DNA of 64,000 bases, from assembly GCA_037349105.1 (NCBI GenBank), contig JAYJMM010000120.1:4220001-4284000 (forward strand), written 5' to 3'. Position 1 is the stretch's first letter, and each line of letters begins with the position of its first letter. The notes under the pieces are model-generated. The model did not search any database. It was not told the origin of the DNA and was given only the letters and a program-made list of their open reading frames with translations. Made by a program: the position numbers and the translations under genes. This DNA comes from Limnomonas spitsbergensis. Lineage: Eukaryota > Chlorophyta > Chlorophyceae > Chlamydomonadales. Positions 30,640 through 43,673 of this stretch are shown one piece after another.

Positions 30640-32540
30640 TGTGGGAAGATTTGATGACATGCATCATGCCCTAGTGGGGCTTGTTTTTTAAAGACTCCCA
30701 TGAGGAGTATTATATTGGCTTTGCTGATTGTCCTAGATTTAGTGCTGCTTTGTAAAAAACTGACAACTTTGGTCTAATACGGTACATCTGACATCCCTTG
30801 AGTCGGAGGTACTGCTTATGTAAGATGATTGAATTTGGCAAGCCGGCGAGCGCTTACTGCATTCAATATTGCTGCTGTGTCATTAACTTGCTACCAAAGC
30901 TTCCTGATTTATTCAAGTAGAGCTAACATGTAGCAGAGCGGCTAACTACCCCGAACCACACTAACCATACTGCAGACAAGCTAGGGCCCCCGGCCACCAA
31001 AAGAGGACATCATGTGGATGAACTTAAGCGTTCAGAGCGGGCGCTTAGTAAAGGCATAATTGCTTCTGCGTTCCAGGCTTTATGCCAAAGCTTCTTAATT
31101 TATTCAGTTACAACTTGTACTGGGCTGTATAGCTTACTGCCCTGAGGAATACTGCAGACAAGCTTGAGCCACTGGCCACCAGGACTCCTAATGTCATGTG
31201 ACAGGACATCACCGGATGTGAATGAACTATTCGGCAAGAGTGGGTGCTTGGTGCAGACACTCGTATCCGGCGCTTCTGCATTCTGGGCTTGTGCCCAAAG
31301 CTTCTTAATTTATTCAGTTACAACTTGTAACGGGCTGTATAGCTTACCGCCCTGAGGAATACTGCAAACAAGCTTGAGCCACTGGCCACCAGGACTCCTA
31401 ATGTCATGTGACAGGACATCACTGGATGTGAATGAACTATTCGGTAAGAGTGGGTGCTTGATGTACATACATGTATCCGGCGCTTCTGCATTCTGGGCTT
31501 GTGCCCAAAGCTTCTTAATTTATTCATTGAGATACACCAGGTTGCAGTTGCGCTAAGTACCCAGAGTCATACTGCAGATGAGCGAAGGCCTGTGGCCACA
31601 AATAGAGGACATATTATGGCATGTGAATGAACTTAAGCTCGGCTAAAGGATTTAGCGCCTCTCTTTCAAAGAGATAGGAAGATTAACTAGTTGAACATAC
31701 CTACCATGCTAGACTGATCGCGGTAGGTCAATGATCCTGCTTGTTTACCACTACCGTATTGAACATGACAAGTATTCATCTGCTTGTGACTAGGAGAGGA
31801 TAATCAAAGAGGACCGAACATATTCACACAAGTCATGAAACTGAGTGGCAAACTACACTACTTGAAGTACCTCTTCGACTTGCTTGCTTACTACGGGCCC
31901 CATTCATGCAGGTGCCGATGGGGATAAGCTACACCGTGATCATGGATTAGCAATCCAACTTCATTCACTCAGTTGAGCTGTGAAGGGACTACAATGCCGT
32001 GACATCAGTCTTCACTGAAATGCTTGCACCATGAAGTGTTTTCTGGAAAACTGCGCAAACGTTCGGATGCCGACAGACATCAAGCACTCAATATTACATC
32101 ATCATTATACCACCGGTAGCGTCAGCCTTTTCACAACGCGAGAGCCTAGGCCGGACCCAATCAGGCATGAAAGAGAGCCGACAGAACCCCACTGAAGGGG
32201 TGATGCCAATAAGTAATTATGGCGTAGTGCCAAGTAATCGCATTTTTCGCAAAACTAGCCGTATCAGTCAATGACGATACATTGATGGGCTGAGTTAAAT
32301 GGCTGAGCCGCCTCAGCTGTGGCCACACTGCAACCAGTAATAGATTGGGACAAAAGAATACAGAAAATTGCCACATCGGTGTTGTGTCAGTCAGCGAACA
32401 AATGTCCACTCGTCATTGAAGCACACACATAAAATGAGACAGCTAATCGGTCAGCAAATCTTCCTCAATAATGGATTTCCACCCTCTACTGCCTACCAAA
32501 ACACTACTTTGGCCTGCAAGCCTACTTCCTTTTCCCAAAT
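30640..32540. other. Region between the converging genes, with a ~210-bp repeat
   Basis: From about 30895 to 31640 a unit of roughly 190-210 bp is repeated four times, each with CTTCTTAATTTATTCA or a variant and GGACATCA...GTGAATGAACT (starts near 30899, 31091, 31302 and 31511). The middle two are nearly identical. No gene recognised. Confidence 0.75.
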
Positions 32541-32545
32541 AACCC

Positions 32546-35500
32546 CTATTCAGGCAGACATTCGGACAGCCCAGTGCCCTGGCTAGCCCAACCTGCTGTG
32601 GGGCTGTCATCTTGGACATCACCCATGGCAGCGAACCCCATGAAGGCAGCAATAGGGCTCACTGGGGCTTGCTCGTCATGCCTGTCCACATCTGCGCCCG
32701 AACTGTCACTATAACCAGCAGGGCCGTCACCGAAAACAACAGGGTCGCCATCTCCAGGCTGAACCTGGCCGACATCCACCGGGACTCTGATCTCCAACAT
32801 GCTCGACCTGGTATTGCCAAAGGTGCGCCCTCGTGGCGTACCCGCAGGCACAGCCATAGCGAGCTCGGACAAAGCCTTGTAAGCGCTTAAGACTCCCACT
32901 CCGAGAGCCACCTACATGTGAGTCAAGGTCGGGCAGTTATTAATTATAATTACAGGTGGTCTTCAGAAGCTATTCTCCCTTCAGTATAAGCAAATAATTA
33001 AATTGCCGCGAAAGTGTGGGCGGCGCGGCAAAGGGATGCAGGGCAATTTATGGCTTTAAAAGACAACTAGCCGCACAGCTCCCTTGGCTAGTGCCGCACT
33101 GTCCCCCTGATGAGTGCCGCACTCCCCCATGACTAGTGCCGCACTGTCATCTTGACTAGTGCTGCTCTGTCCCCCTGACTAGTGCCGCGCAATCAGAGGC
33201 ATCATTGATTTAAGCAATATTGAGTAGACGCAACATCTAAAATTATGTATTGACCAAGGCTAACAGGTTTGAAAGAGCGCCAAGCATAACAAACTACCCC
33301 GTGTCTCCTTCCATTCCCTCTCATAGGCAAACTTACCATGACCCCTGCTGTACTGGGTGTGGGCGCGGTCCTGGGTGTCAGTGTCGCCCTCGGTGTCCCC
33401 GCAGTCCCGTGCCTCGAGGTGGGCGTAGAGACGGCTGCGGACGCCATCTTTTTTGGCCTCTTGCCGTCCGCTGGTGGTAATGCCAAACGGGCTACAGCCT
33501 AAAAAGGATAGGGGGTGCATCATTATCATAAGTGATCATGCCCATAAATAAATGACGCAAATGCCCCACAGTTTATTTTATTTTTAAGCGGTTCAGCTGC
33601 ATCAGGGCCTATAAATGGGGCATTCAGTGCAGTGAGCCCAGGTCCTTAGGCCACTGTATGTATGCCTTGCAGCCCCCTATCGGCGATCAAGCGTGTTAAA
33701 AAAAAAGGACAAAGCCTTCATACTGACCTCCTCGCCACACCTCTGGTCACTGCCGGAAGCGAGAGCCTCCTCTGCATTCGGGGCAACCCTCTTCTCCTTA
33801 AGCCCTGAGTCAGGGATCCGAACACTGGACCAGCTGTCCCGTACACTCTCGCTGCACAAAATCCCGTTCGACTTGAGGTTCATGATGGCGTCCCACTTCA
33901 TCAGTCCCACAGAAGCGTTCCTGCTTGGGTCAAGCACGAAGACAATTTCCCCGCAAACGACCTTGCGGTCCTTGTGCTCCCTCCCGTACAAATGTTCCAG
34001 TGTGGCCTAACATGAGGGCAAGCAATGCATTAACAGGAATGAGGATTTACATTTTCAAATCAACATTAGATACAGGTACCATATCATTCATTTGCCTCCC
34101 ACAGAAAACATATTTTGAACACCTCTCTTCAAGCTTTACACAGTTGGAGGATGCGACATTTGAACAATACCAGTCATAATTTGCCCCACCCCCACTCTCA
34201 TTTTTTTTGTCCAAATTGAGGAAATCCTAAGCTAAGGAGTTTAGGTAGACGCACTGAATCTCTGTATCCATCTCACGAGGGTTGTCAAACCGCACTGTGG
34301 TGGTGTACCGGACGTTGACTTGGAGGCCATCCTGGTCCGTGAATGTGGACTTGATCTTCTGCATCTCTACAAGAACAAACAAACAGCAACACGCAAAAAA
34401 AATCATGCAAGCTGAAGCATGCGTAAAAGAGTAGGCAAAGTTTAAGTTAAGCCTTCTTGCATCGGCACTCGGGGAGTGCAAGCTAGCATGTAACAGGGCT
34501 ACATCATAATCATCTTTGAGTTTGACTTGCCTGCGCGTTGAAGGCTCAAGTTCTCCAGGCAGGTCAGCGAATTCACGCTCATATCAACCGGCCTGCAGTG
34601 GCACTTGATGGACCGCCTGCTTTGTCCGTTGTGTATGGATTGCAGGACATTCAACACCGACGATTGGAATCGTACAAAGTCGTCAGCCTGAGCCCTGGCG
34701 TCCCTGCATGTGAACAATGAAACACGGGTGGGAGGGGACTGGGTAGTGGCAGGGGAACAGGGCAATAGCGGGGGAACAGGGCAGTAGCGGGGGGACAGGG
34801 CAGCAGCGGGGGGACTGGACAGGTGCAGAGGGGTAGGGCAGTAGCGGAGGGACTGGGCAGTAGCGGGGGATTGGGCAGTAGCGGGGTCTGGGTAGTGGCG
34901 GGGGGAATGGGCAGTGGTCGGTGAACGGGGCACAAGCGAGGGCGCAGGGTAGTGGCGGGGGAGCTGGGCAACAACATACGTGATGGAGATGATCTGTTTC
35001 ACCAAGAGGATGATCTGAATGTCTGTGGCCTTGTCCTCCCCAAATAATAACTTGGTGAACTTGCCCTCATCATCATCATAGAGTCCATGCAGACAGCATG
35101 CATGGCAATGAACATGCATGGTACTGGTGCATGCATGGCAGAATTAAATGCATGAGAAATGCGCGCATACCATGCTTCGAAATGGTGATAGAACCTACAT
35201 ATACCTCTTCATCAGGGTAATTTTGCTGTAATTAAGCTGCATTCTAGCTGACTGCCATGGGGACCTGATGCAGGAAGCCCTTGTGGGCATACAAAAATTG
35301 CTGCATGGATGATGCCTGACAGTCAAGTTAACACGTAGCCCTGTCCGTTACCAGGATGTATCCGTCCGGGTCAAGCTTCGAACCTCGGTAAAAAGGTATC
35401 AGCAGGGCCGTCGAAACTCCTATGACCGAGAGGTAGGAGGTTGCACTCTTCTCCTTGTAGATGTAACCTGCGTCGTCATCACTCCAGTTGTCCTGCGGGG

Positions 35501-36297
35501 AATGCAACATAGCAGTCACTGTTAGTAACAGTCAGGATCCGATGTGAAGCCTTAACGCCTGCTGCCCTCGAAAATGGTTTCTCCTGAAGATCTTGTACAA
35601 CATCTACTGCCACCTTTCCGCGACGGTGCTTGTGGGGCAAAAAGTACTCACCAAATGAGAGCGCTTCTCCTGCATGAAGGTTTTCCCGATATGCATGGTC
35701 CACTATGAGGTGGCCCTCGATGATGGCGGAGTAGGGCAAGCGATCCCCCTTCACATCAGTGACGTACATCATCACGTTGCCGACGAGAACAATAACCATG
35801 CCGGGATGAACGAACCAGCGCGAGCCATCGCTCCCAGTCACAATACCTGAATTCCGAGCGGGACTACGCAGGTTGTCCACCTGAGGAAAATAAAATAAGG
35901 CGTGTTACACTACCAATAATTGGCGGGGGGCTGTGCACAGGGCAGCCGGCCTCATAGTATTAAAATTGCCACTTACCGGCACGTGGATGTGCCTAGCGAG
36001 CACCTCGATCAGGATGCTCTCGTCCACAAGCAGCATGGGTGAGGCCAGTCCGGCTGCGATCAGGGCCACCAGGTCGGCCTCCAACTATATCGTATCCCTG
36101 TCCAGCCGGTCGAGGAATCTCCAGTGCGTAACCCCATCCTTTGTAAGCCTCCCAGCAACCCATCTGGTTGTGGTCTCCGTCATGTCAGGCTTCGTGAATG
36201 CCCATACACTGTTTGTTTTCAAATGCTTCGTGGCTGCTCCTATTGGTATTAACGCAACGGGCGAAGTGGAAAGAGATGTATCATCTTGGTTCGCCAT
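32546..36297 (-). CDS. Nine-exon gene of the unit 2 element, unrecognised product, stop in exon 1
   Basis: Proposed exons on the minus strand: 36297-35977 (ATG; MANQDDTSLSTSPVALIP), 35880-35652, 35467-35335, 35123-34980, 34703-34531, 34366 to about 34251, about 34006-33728, 33498-33337 and 32911-32546 (stop TAG). Donors are GTAAGT, GTGAGT, GTGTTA, GTATGT, GCAAGT, an uncertain one, GTCAGT and GTAAGT. Phases match at every junction except that exon 6 to 7 allows two solutions. The product of about 640 residues has a cysteine/histidine segment near HVHCHACC (exon 4), a Val/Ile-rich region VIVLVGNVMMYVTDV (exon 2) and a Pro/Thr-rich linker (exon 8). An in-frame TAG at 36087-36085 breaks exon 1 although the frame continues to its donor. 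I recognise no domain. Confidence 0.6.
33086..33190. repeat. Short tandem repeat in intron 8
   Basis: Five imperfect units of about 26 bp built on GACTAGTGCCGCACTGTCCC, in the last intron of the minus-strand gene. Confidence 0.8.
34725..34970. repeat. G-rich tandem repeat in intron 4
   Basis: About a dozen units of 15-23 bp like AGGGCAGTAGCGGGGGGACT, in the intron between exons 4 and 5 of the minus-strand gene. The GGGG runs lie on the plus strand, so the transcript carries the C-rich side. Confidence 0.8.
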
Positions 36298-36319
36298 TTA
36301 CTGCTGTGGAATAATAAAG

Positions 36320-36500
36320 ACTGCGTGGTCGGCCGTCATTAGACCAGTCTGTGTCAGGCTATACGACGTACCGACGCACCGACTGCTACGTTATCGAAGC
36401 GACTGCGGGCATCGACGGTTTAAAACACGGCAATATGTAGCGACTGCTCTAAGGCGACAATCAGACTGCTCAGCGACTTTTCGGCGACTGCTGGACGACT
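36320..36500. repeat. Subterminal GACTGC repeats, right end
   Basis: GCGACTGCTCTAAGGCGACA and several GCGACTGC, AGACTGC and GACGACTGC copies within 180 bp of the end, in the same orientation as at the left end. Confidence 0.75.
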
Positions 36501-36541
36501 GCTGTATTGCCGATTTCTATTTCAAATTTCAGTCAAAACTC

Positions 36542-36565
36542 GACCACCCAAGATAGAATGCCATG
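36542..36565. repeat. Right terminal inverted repeat of the unit 2 element
   Basis: Inverted partner of 26096-26119. Confidence 0.85.
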
Positions 36566-38735
36566 CATTGGCGCCCATTAACCAAGAAGCACCTGCATGG
36601 GGCAGGCCACCACTGCACAAAACAGGAAAGGGTGGTCTGTCAACACAGCAAATTGGCCTTCACTTGCCCTGGCATGACTTGAACTGAACAGTATGGCCCG
36701 AGGTATGGCCCATGGTAGTCACGGTGACAAATGGAGGAATTGCGCAAAAATATCCATCACCTGTCTAGCCACGATGAACCTGTGCGCATGTTCATTCGAC
36801 AAGCTTGAAGCTTACCTGGCATGTCACCTGGCAAGTTGACTGGAGCTACCCGCAGTGATGCCGTCCTGTTCGGCCGTAGCACTGACAGGTTCAGCATGGT
36901 GCATGCCATCCCAACACACAGCAGAAATGGGTGCCAAGTCAGCACAGCAAAATGGGTATCACTGGACCTGGCATGGCTGCAGTAGAGCAGTATGGCCCAT
37001 AACAGACACGGTAACAAATGAACAAATGCGCAATCAATCAAGCAGCTGTCCAGCAAAGATGAACATGTGCGCATGTTCAGCCTTCCTGCACAGCATGCTT
37101 CATACTACATGCCAATGGCACCAGCATGGTGCAGGCCACGGTCCCTGCACAAAAGAGATTAAGGTGGTCAGGAAGCACAACAGATTAGCAAGCAGTGGCC
37201 ATGGCATGGCTGCAGTAGAGCATTATGGCCCATGGTAGTCACGGTTACGAATCACAATGAAAACGCACATTACAACAAAGTACCTGTCCAGCCATAATGA
37301 CCAGGTGCCTATGTCCAGCCTACCAGCATCGAGCATACCTGGCATGTACCCTGGCTCGTTGACTGGCCCTGCCGGCAGCAACGCCATACTGTCCGGTGGC
37401 AGCACTGCCTGCTTCGTGTTCCAACAGCATGGCGGCACCCTTGAAGGGAGGCGTGGCGGGTGCAGCTGCTGACCTGGCATGTAGATAACTGCCTGGGATG
37501 AGGTCCATGGAGGCTTGAACCTGAAAGCCGGCATTGGCGCCCATGTACCAAGAAGCACAAGCATGGGGCAGGCCACCACTGTAAAAAACAGGAAAGGGTG
37601 GTCAGTCAACACAGCAAATTGGCCTTCACATGCCCTGGCATGGCTTCAATTGAACAGTATGGCCCGAGGTATGGCCCATGGTAGTCACGGTAACAAATGG
37701 AGGAAATGCGCAAAAATGTCCAGAAGACACGCTGCTGCCGGGGGTGATGGTCAAGGGGGAAAAGCGAGCATTTGGAGGATGCGCTACATGTTTGCTTCCA
37801 GTGCCCTAGCGCCACGGACCAGCTTAGGGAGAGGGGTTGAGTACTTGAGTGGGCCCCCTGGAGGGCGCTACGGGCCTCCATCATTTGTCCCCAAGCAGGC
37901 ATGGGTGGGAGGTTCTGGAATTGTGGGGGGCGTGGTTGATATCCTTGAGGGCTAGTATCTTTGGGAGCTGGGGTTTTGGTTCTATTTTCCTTTTTTTCGA
38001 GGGGAGGAGGGGTATTTTCCTTAATTTGTCTCTGTTGCTTTCTCTCCCCGCTTTTATGTTCCCTTGATCAGGCCTCGACTTTACAGGGGCGAGACGTTCG
38101 TACTTCCTTTAGGGGATTATTACCTTCCCTTTTTGTGTCCCATTCTTTCCTTGGCCCTCTTTTACATTCACTGGCCTTCTCTCAACGTCACTGTTGGGCG
38201 CCAACGTAGCCTTTTCAGCAGGGCCCAGAGGTGTCACGTCATCGACCCCCTATTCCACAGATGGTTTCAGTTTGTCTCGATCATCTTACAGTTGACTGCT
38301 GCTTGCAAAAACCAAGTTCCGGTATTCAGTCCCTACTCACCAGCCCCTGAGGATCATCAATGGACAGACCATATGTCGGCTATACCTCGGAAACGTAGCT
38401 TAGTTAACAATCATAATAATAATTGGCACCTGTGCATACAAGAGTGAATTTGCCTAGATTTCTGTCACTGGGATCGTTAGCACCCTTCAGCACCAATGCC
38501 TATATCAAGCATCCTTGACTAGGTGCAGCTGTGTACTGCAACCCTATGGGCTAGACATCAGCAGGTATTGGCCTTCAGTGGGTGGCAGACGGGATTGCAC
38601 TAGAAGGACAACTTCAACTCTCGCCTCCACAGCCGGGACTGTCGACAGCCATAACGAAGCTTACATGAAGCTTGAACATCCTCCAGTTGATAACATCCTC
38701 CACATCAGGGATACAGGAATCCCTTCAACAGCGCA

Positions 38736-39988
38736 TCAACATCCGTCAATAAGAGCATCGAGATTTATGACAGGTCCCCACAGGGCAGCTAGAGCTGGTA
38801 GATCTATTTCTCCTGACCCTGAGACCAGGGGAGCCGGATCTAGTGATCTTAACACCCCCTCTTGCCTCGTTCCCACAATTGGCACACCGCTAGGGACTTT
38901 CCCGCCCAGCCCCGGCAGCCGTGATGAGGAGGCCAGGCTTGTTGAGCAGGCAGGCTGTTGAGGGCGTCTCTGGGGCTTGTGAGGTCTGCAATTTTTGAAC
39001 CAGAGCTCCTGGCTTTCTTTAGAGATGCCATACGCAGCCGTCAGGAACTCCCGGTTCTGCACCATCAGGGAGAAGGAAGGGTGTTTAGCCGAGGTCTTTG
39101 GTGATTTACGGCCTGGGTTCAGACAGGGTGTGGACAGCAAGAGTGGCAGCATGTCAGACAGAGCACTGGAATAACGTCAACGTATCTGCTGTAAGCCATA
39201 GATTGTCTGGACGACATCATGACTGGATGAGCCCACATCCTGCACCCTTACCTGCTTTTGAACTTGCTTAATCTTGTACCAAACATCTGCACAGCCTGCC
39301 AAGGCGTACATGACGTCCATCTGTATTGGAAAAGGCAGAGCCAAGAGTGAGCCTTGTTTTCGTGTGTTACGGTCTCAGGTTTCTAGGGCTGGGCGTACAT
39401 GATGTCCATCTGCACAGGCAAAGTCGACGAGGTGTGCATGGCAGTCACAATCAAATAAATTAAACAAAAGATCTCAATCGCCAAGTTTGCTTTGCTGGGT
39501 GACGGAAAGTATCCATCTTCATACAAGTGAGAGATGCTGCTGAACCAATTACACTGCAAGTTCGCACACCTGTGTGTCCTCGAGGTCTTTCAACGTATTT
39601 GACACTCTCCCTGCTGTCTTTGGGGGCTTCCTGGGTCGCCAGAATTTGAAGGCGCCACAGATGCTCGACCTGATGGGCCTGGTCATCCCAAGATGTATAC
39701 GTTTGGGGCACTCAACAAAGGCCTCCTGCAGGAAAGCAACCAGGAGGTGAGGACAAGGTCAGGATGAGTGGATCCCGTGACAGCTCCACACCTCGTCACC
39801 TCATGAAACATTTTCAGAGCAATGCACTCGAAACAGGCAATCCAGGCTCACAACAGGTAGATCTCATTACCTGTGTCACGAACGAGCTCTCTCCAACAAG
39901 GCGTGTGCCGTACCCAATCCCTGGGGCAACGGCTGTCCCTAAGGGCAACACACTCTGCTGCTGCTGTTGTTGCTGCTGCTGCTGCGGG

Positions 39989-40019
<31 letters not shown>

Positions 40020-40649
40020 TTTGCTGCTGCAGGTGCAGTGGCTGTGGCAGGAGCTGTGGCTGCTGCAGGTGCAGTGGCTGTAGCAGGAGCTGTGGCTGAT
40101 GCAGATGCAGTGGCTGTGGCAGGAGCTGTGGCTGCTGCAGCTGCAGAGGCTGCTGCAGATGCTGTGGCTGCTGCAGGTGCTGCGGCTGCGGCAGGAGCTG
40201 TGGCTGCTGCAGGTGCAGAGGCTGCGGCAGCTGCACCACCTCTTGCAGCCTCTCAGGACCATCCATGCAGACCTCAAGGGCAGTGTAGCTCGAGCACCTT
40301 GATCTACTGCTGGCTCTGCAGGTGATGCGCCTGCTGTTGTCCGCACCGAGCAGTGACATCTGTTGGGCCTGTTGCTGCTGCGTTTGCTGTTCCTGTGTGT
40401 ATGGTTTGGATAAGAGCATATCTCCGAACGGTAGCAGGTAGTCCACGGTGTATGTCGCTGGCGAAGTCGTTGGGAGATCGCTCGTGCTCGATGAACCTGG
40501 CTGGCGATGCCTCTCTGTCGTCGAGGTAGTTCACGACGCTCAAACGTCAGAGGACCGTCCTGATCGGGAAATATAAATGGTAACACCTCTGCTCCGTCAG
40601 ATGCCAGAGCAAATAGATCGCGGGACTGGTATTGAGACTGGTGCGGCAT
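38736..40649 (-). pseudogene. Gln/Leu/Pro-rich gene, unit 2 (repeat contracted)
   Basis: Same four exons and frameshifts as at 3083-5092, but the Gln-Pro-Leu repeat in exon 1 is 96 bp (32 codons) shorter. Confidence 0.65.
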
Positions 40650-41141
40650 TTTTGTTGCGCACTCACTGAAATGTGGTAGTATCTATTTTATGAAAAGGAA
40701 ACTGTGATGCACTCTCTTTTGTAGGCAGGGGATACCAGTGAGCGAGCGTTCCACGCACTTGACGGGGAGGTCGGTCGCTGCAGGTGATTGCTCCTTCGTC
40801 CCACCACCCGGACTCCCTAAGAAACCGTATAAGCCGGGGGGCGCGGTACCGGTAACTGACTTACTGACGTTCTGCACGCGCGGTTTCGCCCAGTATTAGA
40901 CTTCATGGGGCATGCGATTGGCCTGGTTCGTAACATTGCCATGATAATAAAGCTATAGAGCTCTTCACAGAAGCCATCTAGTTTTAGGATAACATGAACA
41001 GTGAAGTCACAATGGTATGAACTACAAAGAATCCGTGAATACCGGTATATGATTTTATAGGGTTACGGAGCATCATATTTGATGCATATGACAAGTGCCT
41101 GCAAACAGTTTGTGCACTAACTTAACTGCTCTGGAGGCGGG

Positions 41142-41604
41142 GCGACGACCAAGGTGCCTGCTAATTGCAGATGACCTCGCTCTCCCTGCTAGCCGGCAGA
41201 CCGATAGGGCTGCAGCGCATGCTAGATGCCGCTCATGAGACACAGCAGTCAAACAGATCCACGTCAACGTCAGCAAGACAGAGATCCTGGGGTTTAGCAG
41301 CCGCTTAGCAGCGCAGCGCCGACAGCCACCCCAGGTCCGTGTGTGTGACCCGGGTAGGATTGTGCTGAAGGCTGTTCACAAAATCAAGGTCTTAGGCATC
41401 ATTCAGCACAAAAGCGGCAGCATGAGAAATGCCATGCAAGGTAGAGAGGCTCCTAGAGCTGCGGCCATGCAGCGTGCTTGCCACATGGCCGCCAAGGTAC
41501 ATCTGAGGCATCGAATGCCCACATGCATCTGGCTAGTAAGCGTTTATGCAGCACGGCAAACCACAGCTTGCCCTGATCCACAAGCAGCTTGTCCAACGAC
41601 ATGA
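41142..41604 (+). pseudogene. L1-type reverse-transcriptase relic, unit 2
   Basis: Copy of the relic at 5585-6047. Confidence 0.7.
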
Positions 41605-43673
41605 TAGGGTACCACGGCTGAATCCCATATGTGTAGCTGGCAGGTGATAGATGCCTGATCGCTCGTATCTCATTAACAATTTATAACATTGCAAGCAAGG
41701 CCCTCATAAAGCTGGGAGCGATGGCAGGTTATCTCCGAAGCAGGGGGGGGAGCAACAAACGTCACAAGTCATGGGCCTTCGTAAGAACCAGTGGTCAGGG
41801 GTAAAAGTACTACTTTGCAGCCAGTCTACTGGAGGTCCGCGTAATTTAACTGTGCAGGGGTTCGTAAGATTCATAAACAATTACAGTGGCCTGAATGAAG
41901 CAGATATATGTTGAGGTCAAGATGCTTACAAGACCTGATCATGCGACACCCGGTTAAAGAGAATTGCCCATGAATGAAAACTACGAACACCGTAACCTCA
42001 ATCTCACATGCAGTAGACGAGAGGCGTGTCAGCCGATCGCTTCGTAGTGGCGCATTTTTCGTCTTCATACAGCTCCTCCAGGTCCTGGTACTTTGAGTCA
42101 GTGCCAATCGGCCACCACCCGAACAGCATGCCAGTCCTCGGGTCCCATGTGTAGGTCATCTCGTCCCACCACAAGATGCCGTAGAGGTCCTAAGGCAGCA
42201 GGTCTCCATTTACCTCCTGAAGCAAAGAGGAGCAAAAGGCCTTCATCATGGTAAGGATGCTATCCCAGTGCTACCCCTCAGCCCCGAGCTGGTGGTGGCT
42301 ATGTACCTGCGTGGCAGTCCCTACGGGTGCCAGTCAATGCTAACGACTAGTCCGATTGGAAGTATGGACTTACGGGCACAAAGATCTCTTGTCTGGCAGA
42401 CCAAGCACTCCCTCAAAAATCAGCTCGGGTCCAGTTGCAGGCCTTATTGCACAAGGGTGACCACAGCTGCATGGCTAGCCGCATTAAGCATGGGTCCCAT
42501 ATCATGCCCCGCTTGGACATCAGGGACTTCTGGGTGCATGTGATGGAGGACACTTGTGTCTTATAACACCATGGCTACCGGTAGTCGGCGACACGGGTGG
42601 TGTCATGAGGGGAACAGCCCAGGGTGTCATGACCCCATCTTAGGATGTATGCGCCAGCTGGTCCTGTCTACCCCAAACTTGAGCCCCACCTTCGATGATC
42701 CTTCAACTTTGCCCATGCTTGTTCAGCCCATGTCTGACGGCTGGATCTTCAAGCAGTCTCCAGCATATGAAGCTCCTGGAAGACGACAAGGTTGCTCTAC
42801 AGCGACGCAAGTCTGCTTCTGAGCTTCTCGACATCCTATCGTCCAGCATCCGCTCAAAAAGTGGGTACAGCTCGGTAGTTTTTTACAGTTCTACGACTAC
42901 CTCGTCGGAGCAGCTGGTCGGAGCGGCTGTTCGCCTCTTGGCGGGCCACACTCGAGGCCTGAGAAACTGTGATTCGACCGACAAAAAACAGAGAAGCAGA
43001 AGCAAATGATCACCTCAGCATTTGATTCATGTCAGGGTCTATCCCGTAAACGCGAACAGTATGATTTTGAAGCTGACAGGCCACTTTGAGACCGACTTTG
43101 AGAGGGCTGCACAGATCAGTGTGACAGATCTGGTACAGGGCTCTCATACCTCAGCCTTACCTCCAGACTCAATGATTCTCAAAGCAGACGTCAGAGCCTC
43201 GAAAGATTCAGCGTTTTCAAGCGCTCTACAGGAACCTTGGGCAGCAGTCCTTGCTTTGGTTGCAATTTACTGCTGCCATGCACCAGGCCTGTGCAGCTAG
43301 TTGGCCCACAGTGGGCATCCACTCCGAGATGAGGTTTAAACACATCAACAATGGGCAACACAAGGTTGCGGCAGGCTATCAATGTCACAGGGGTGCAGAG
43401 TGCAGACAGTCATGGGAAACTGCATGTTTGTATTGGAGCCGGAAAAAGGTGCATACGGTCCATGATTGTTTCAAACAGGGTTCTGACGGTAGCGGTCTCA
43501 TCCATCTGTGTCTGAATGCCAATCTCCAGCTCTTTGCCGAAGCGGATCCGCTTATTTTTGCCATGCATGCTGGCCTAGAGGTAAGGGTCAGACAGGGCCT
43601 GCGCTGATCTCCTTGGTGCTTCTTAGATTGCCGTCGCTAAGCATCCTGCCTGCCGGTGATTTTGATGAAAGCG

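Larger units (their letters stand above)
26096..36565. mobile_element. 10.5-kb element with terminal inverted repeats and two converging genes
   Basis: Present only in unit 2; units 1 and 3 show the empty site (about 913 and 51758). It starts CATGGCATTCTATCTTGG and ends with the inverted match CCAAGATAGAATGCCATG; over 24 bp there is one mismatch. One base (C) or two (GC) are duplicated at the target, depending on where the ends are placed. GACTGCTCTAAGGCGAC and related GACTGC motifs are clustered inside both ends (26140-26330, 36320-36500). A plus-strand gene (26406-30635) and a minus-strand gene (36297-32546) converge in the middle. I recognise no transposase catalytic motif in either, so the superfamily is open. 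Subterminal repeats are a feature of some large algal DNA transposons. Confidence 0.8.
25902..37578 (-). pseudogene. Decayed repeat-protein exons, unit 2, split by a mobile element
   Basis: Same exons as at 480-1925. The exon equivalent to 720-959 runs from 36612 down to 36566, is broken by the 26096-36565 insertion, and resumes at 26095 down to 25902. The other exon is intact at 37578-37339. The break falls in the codons for the MGANAG segment. Confidence 0.65.
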
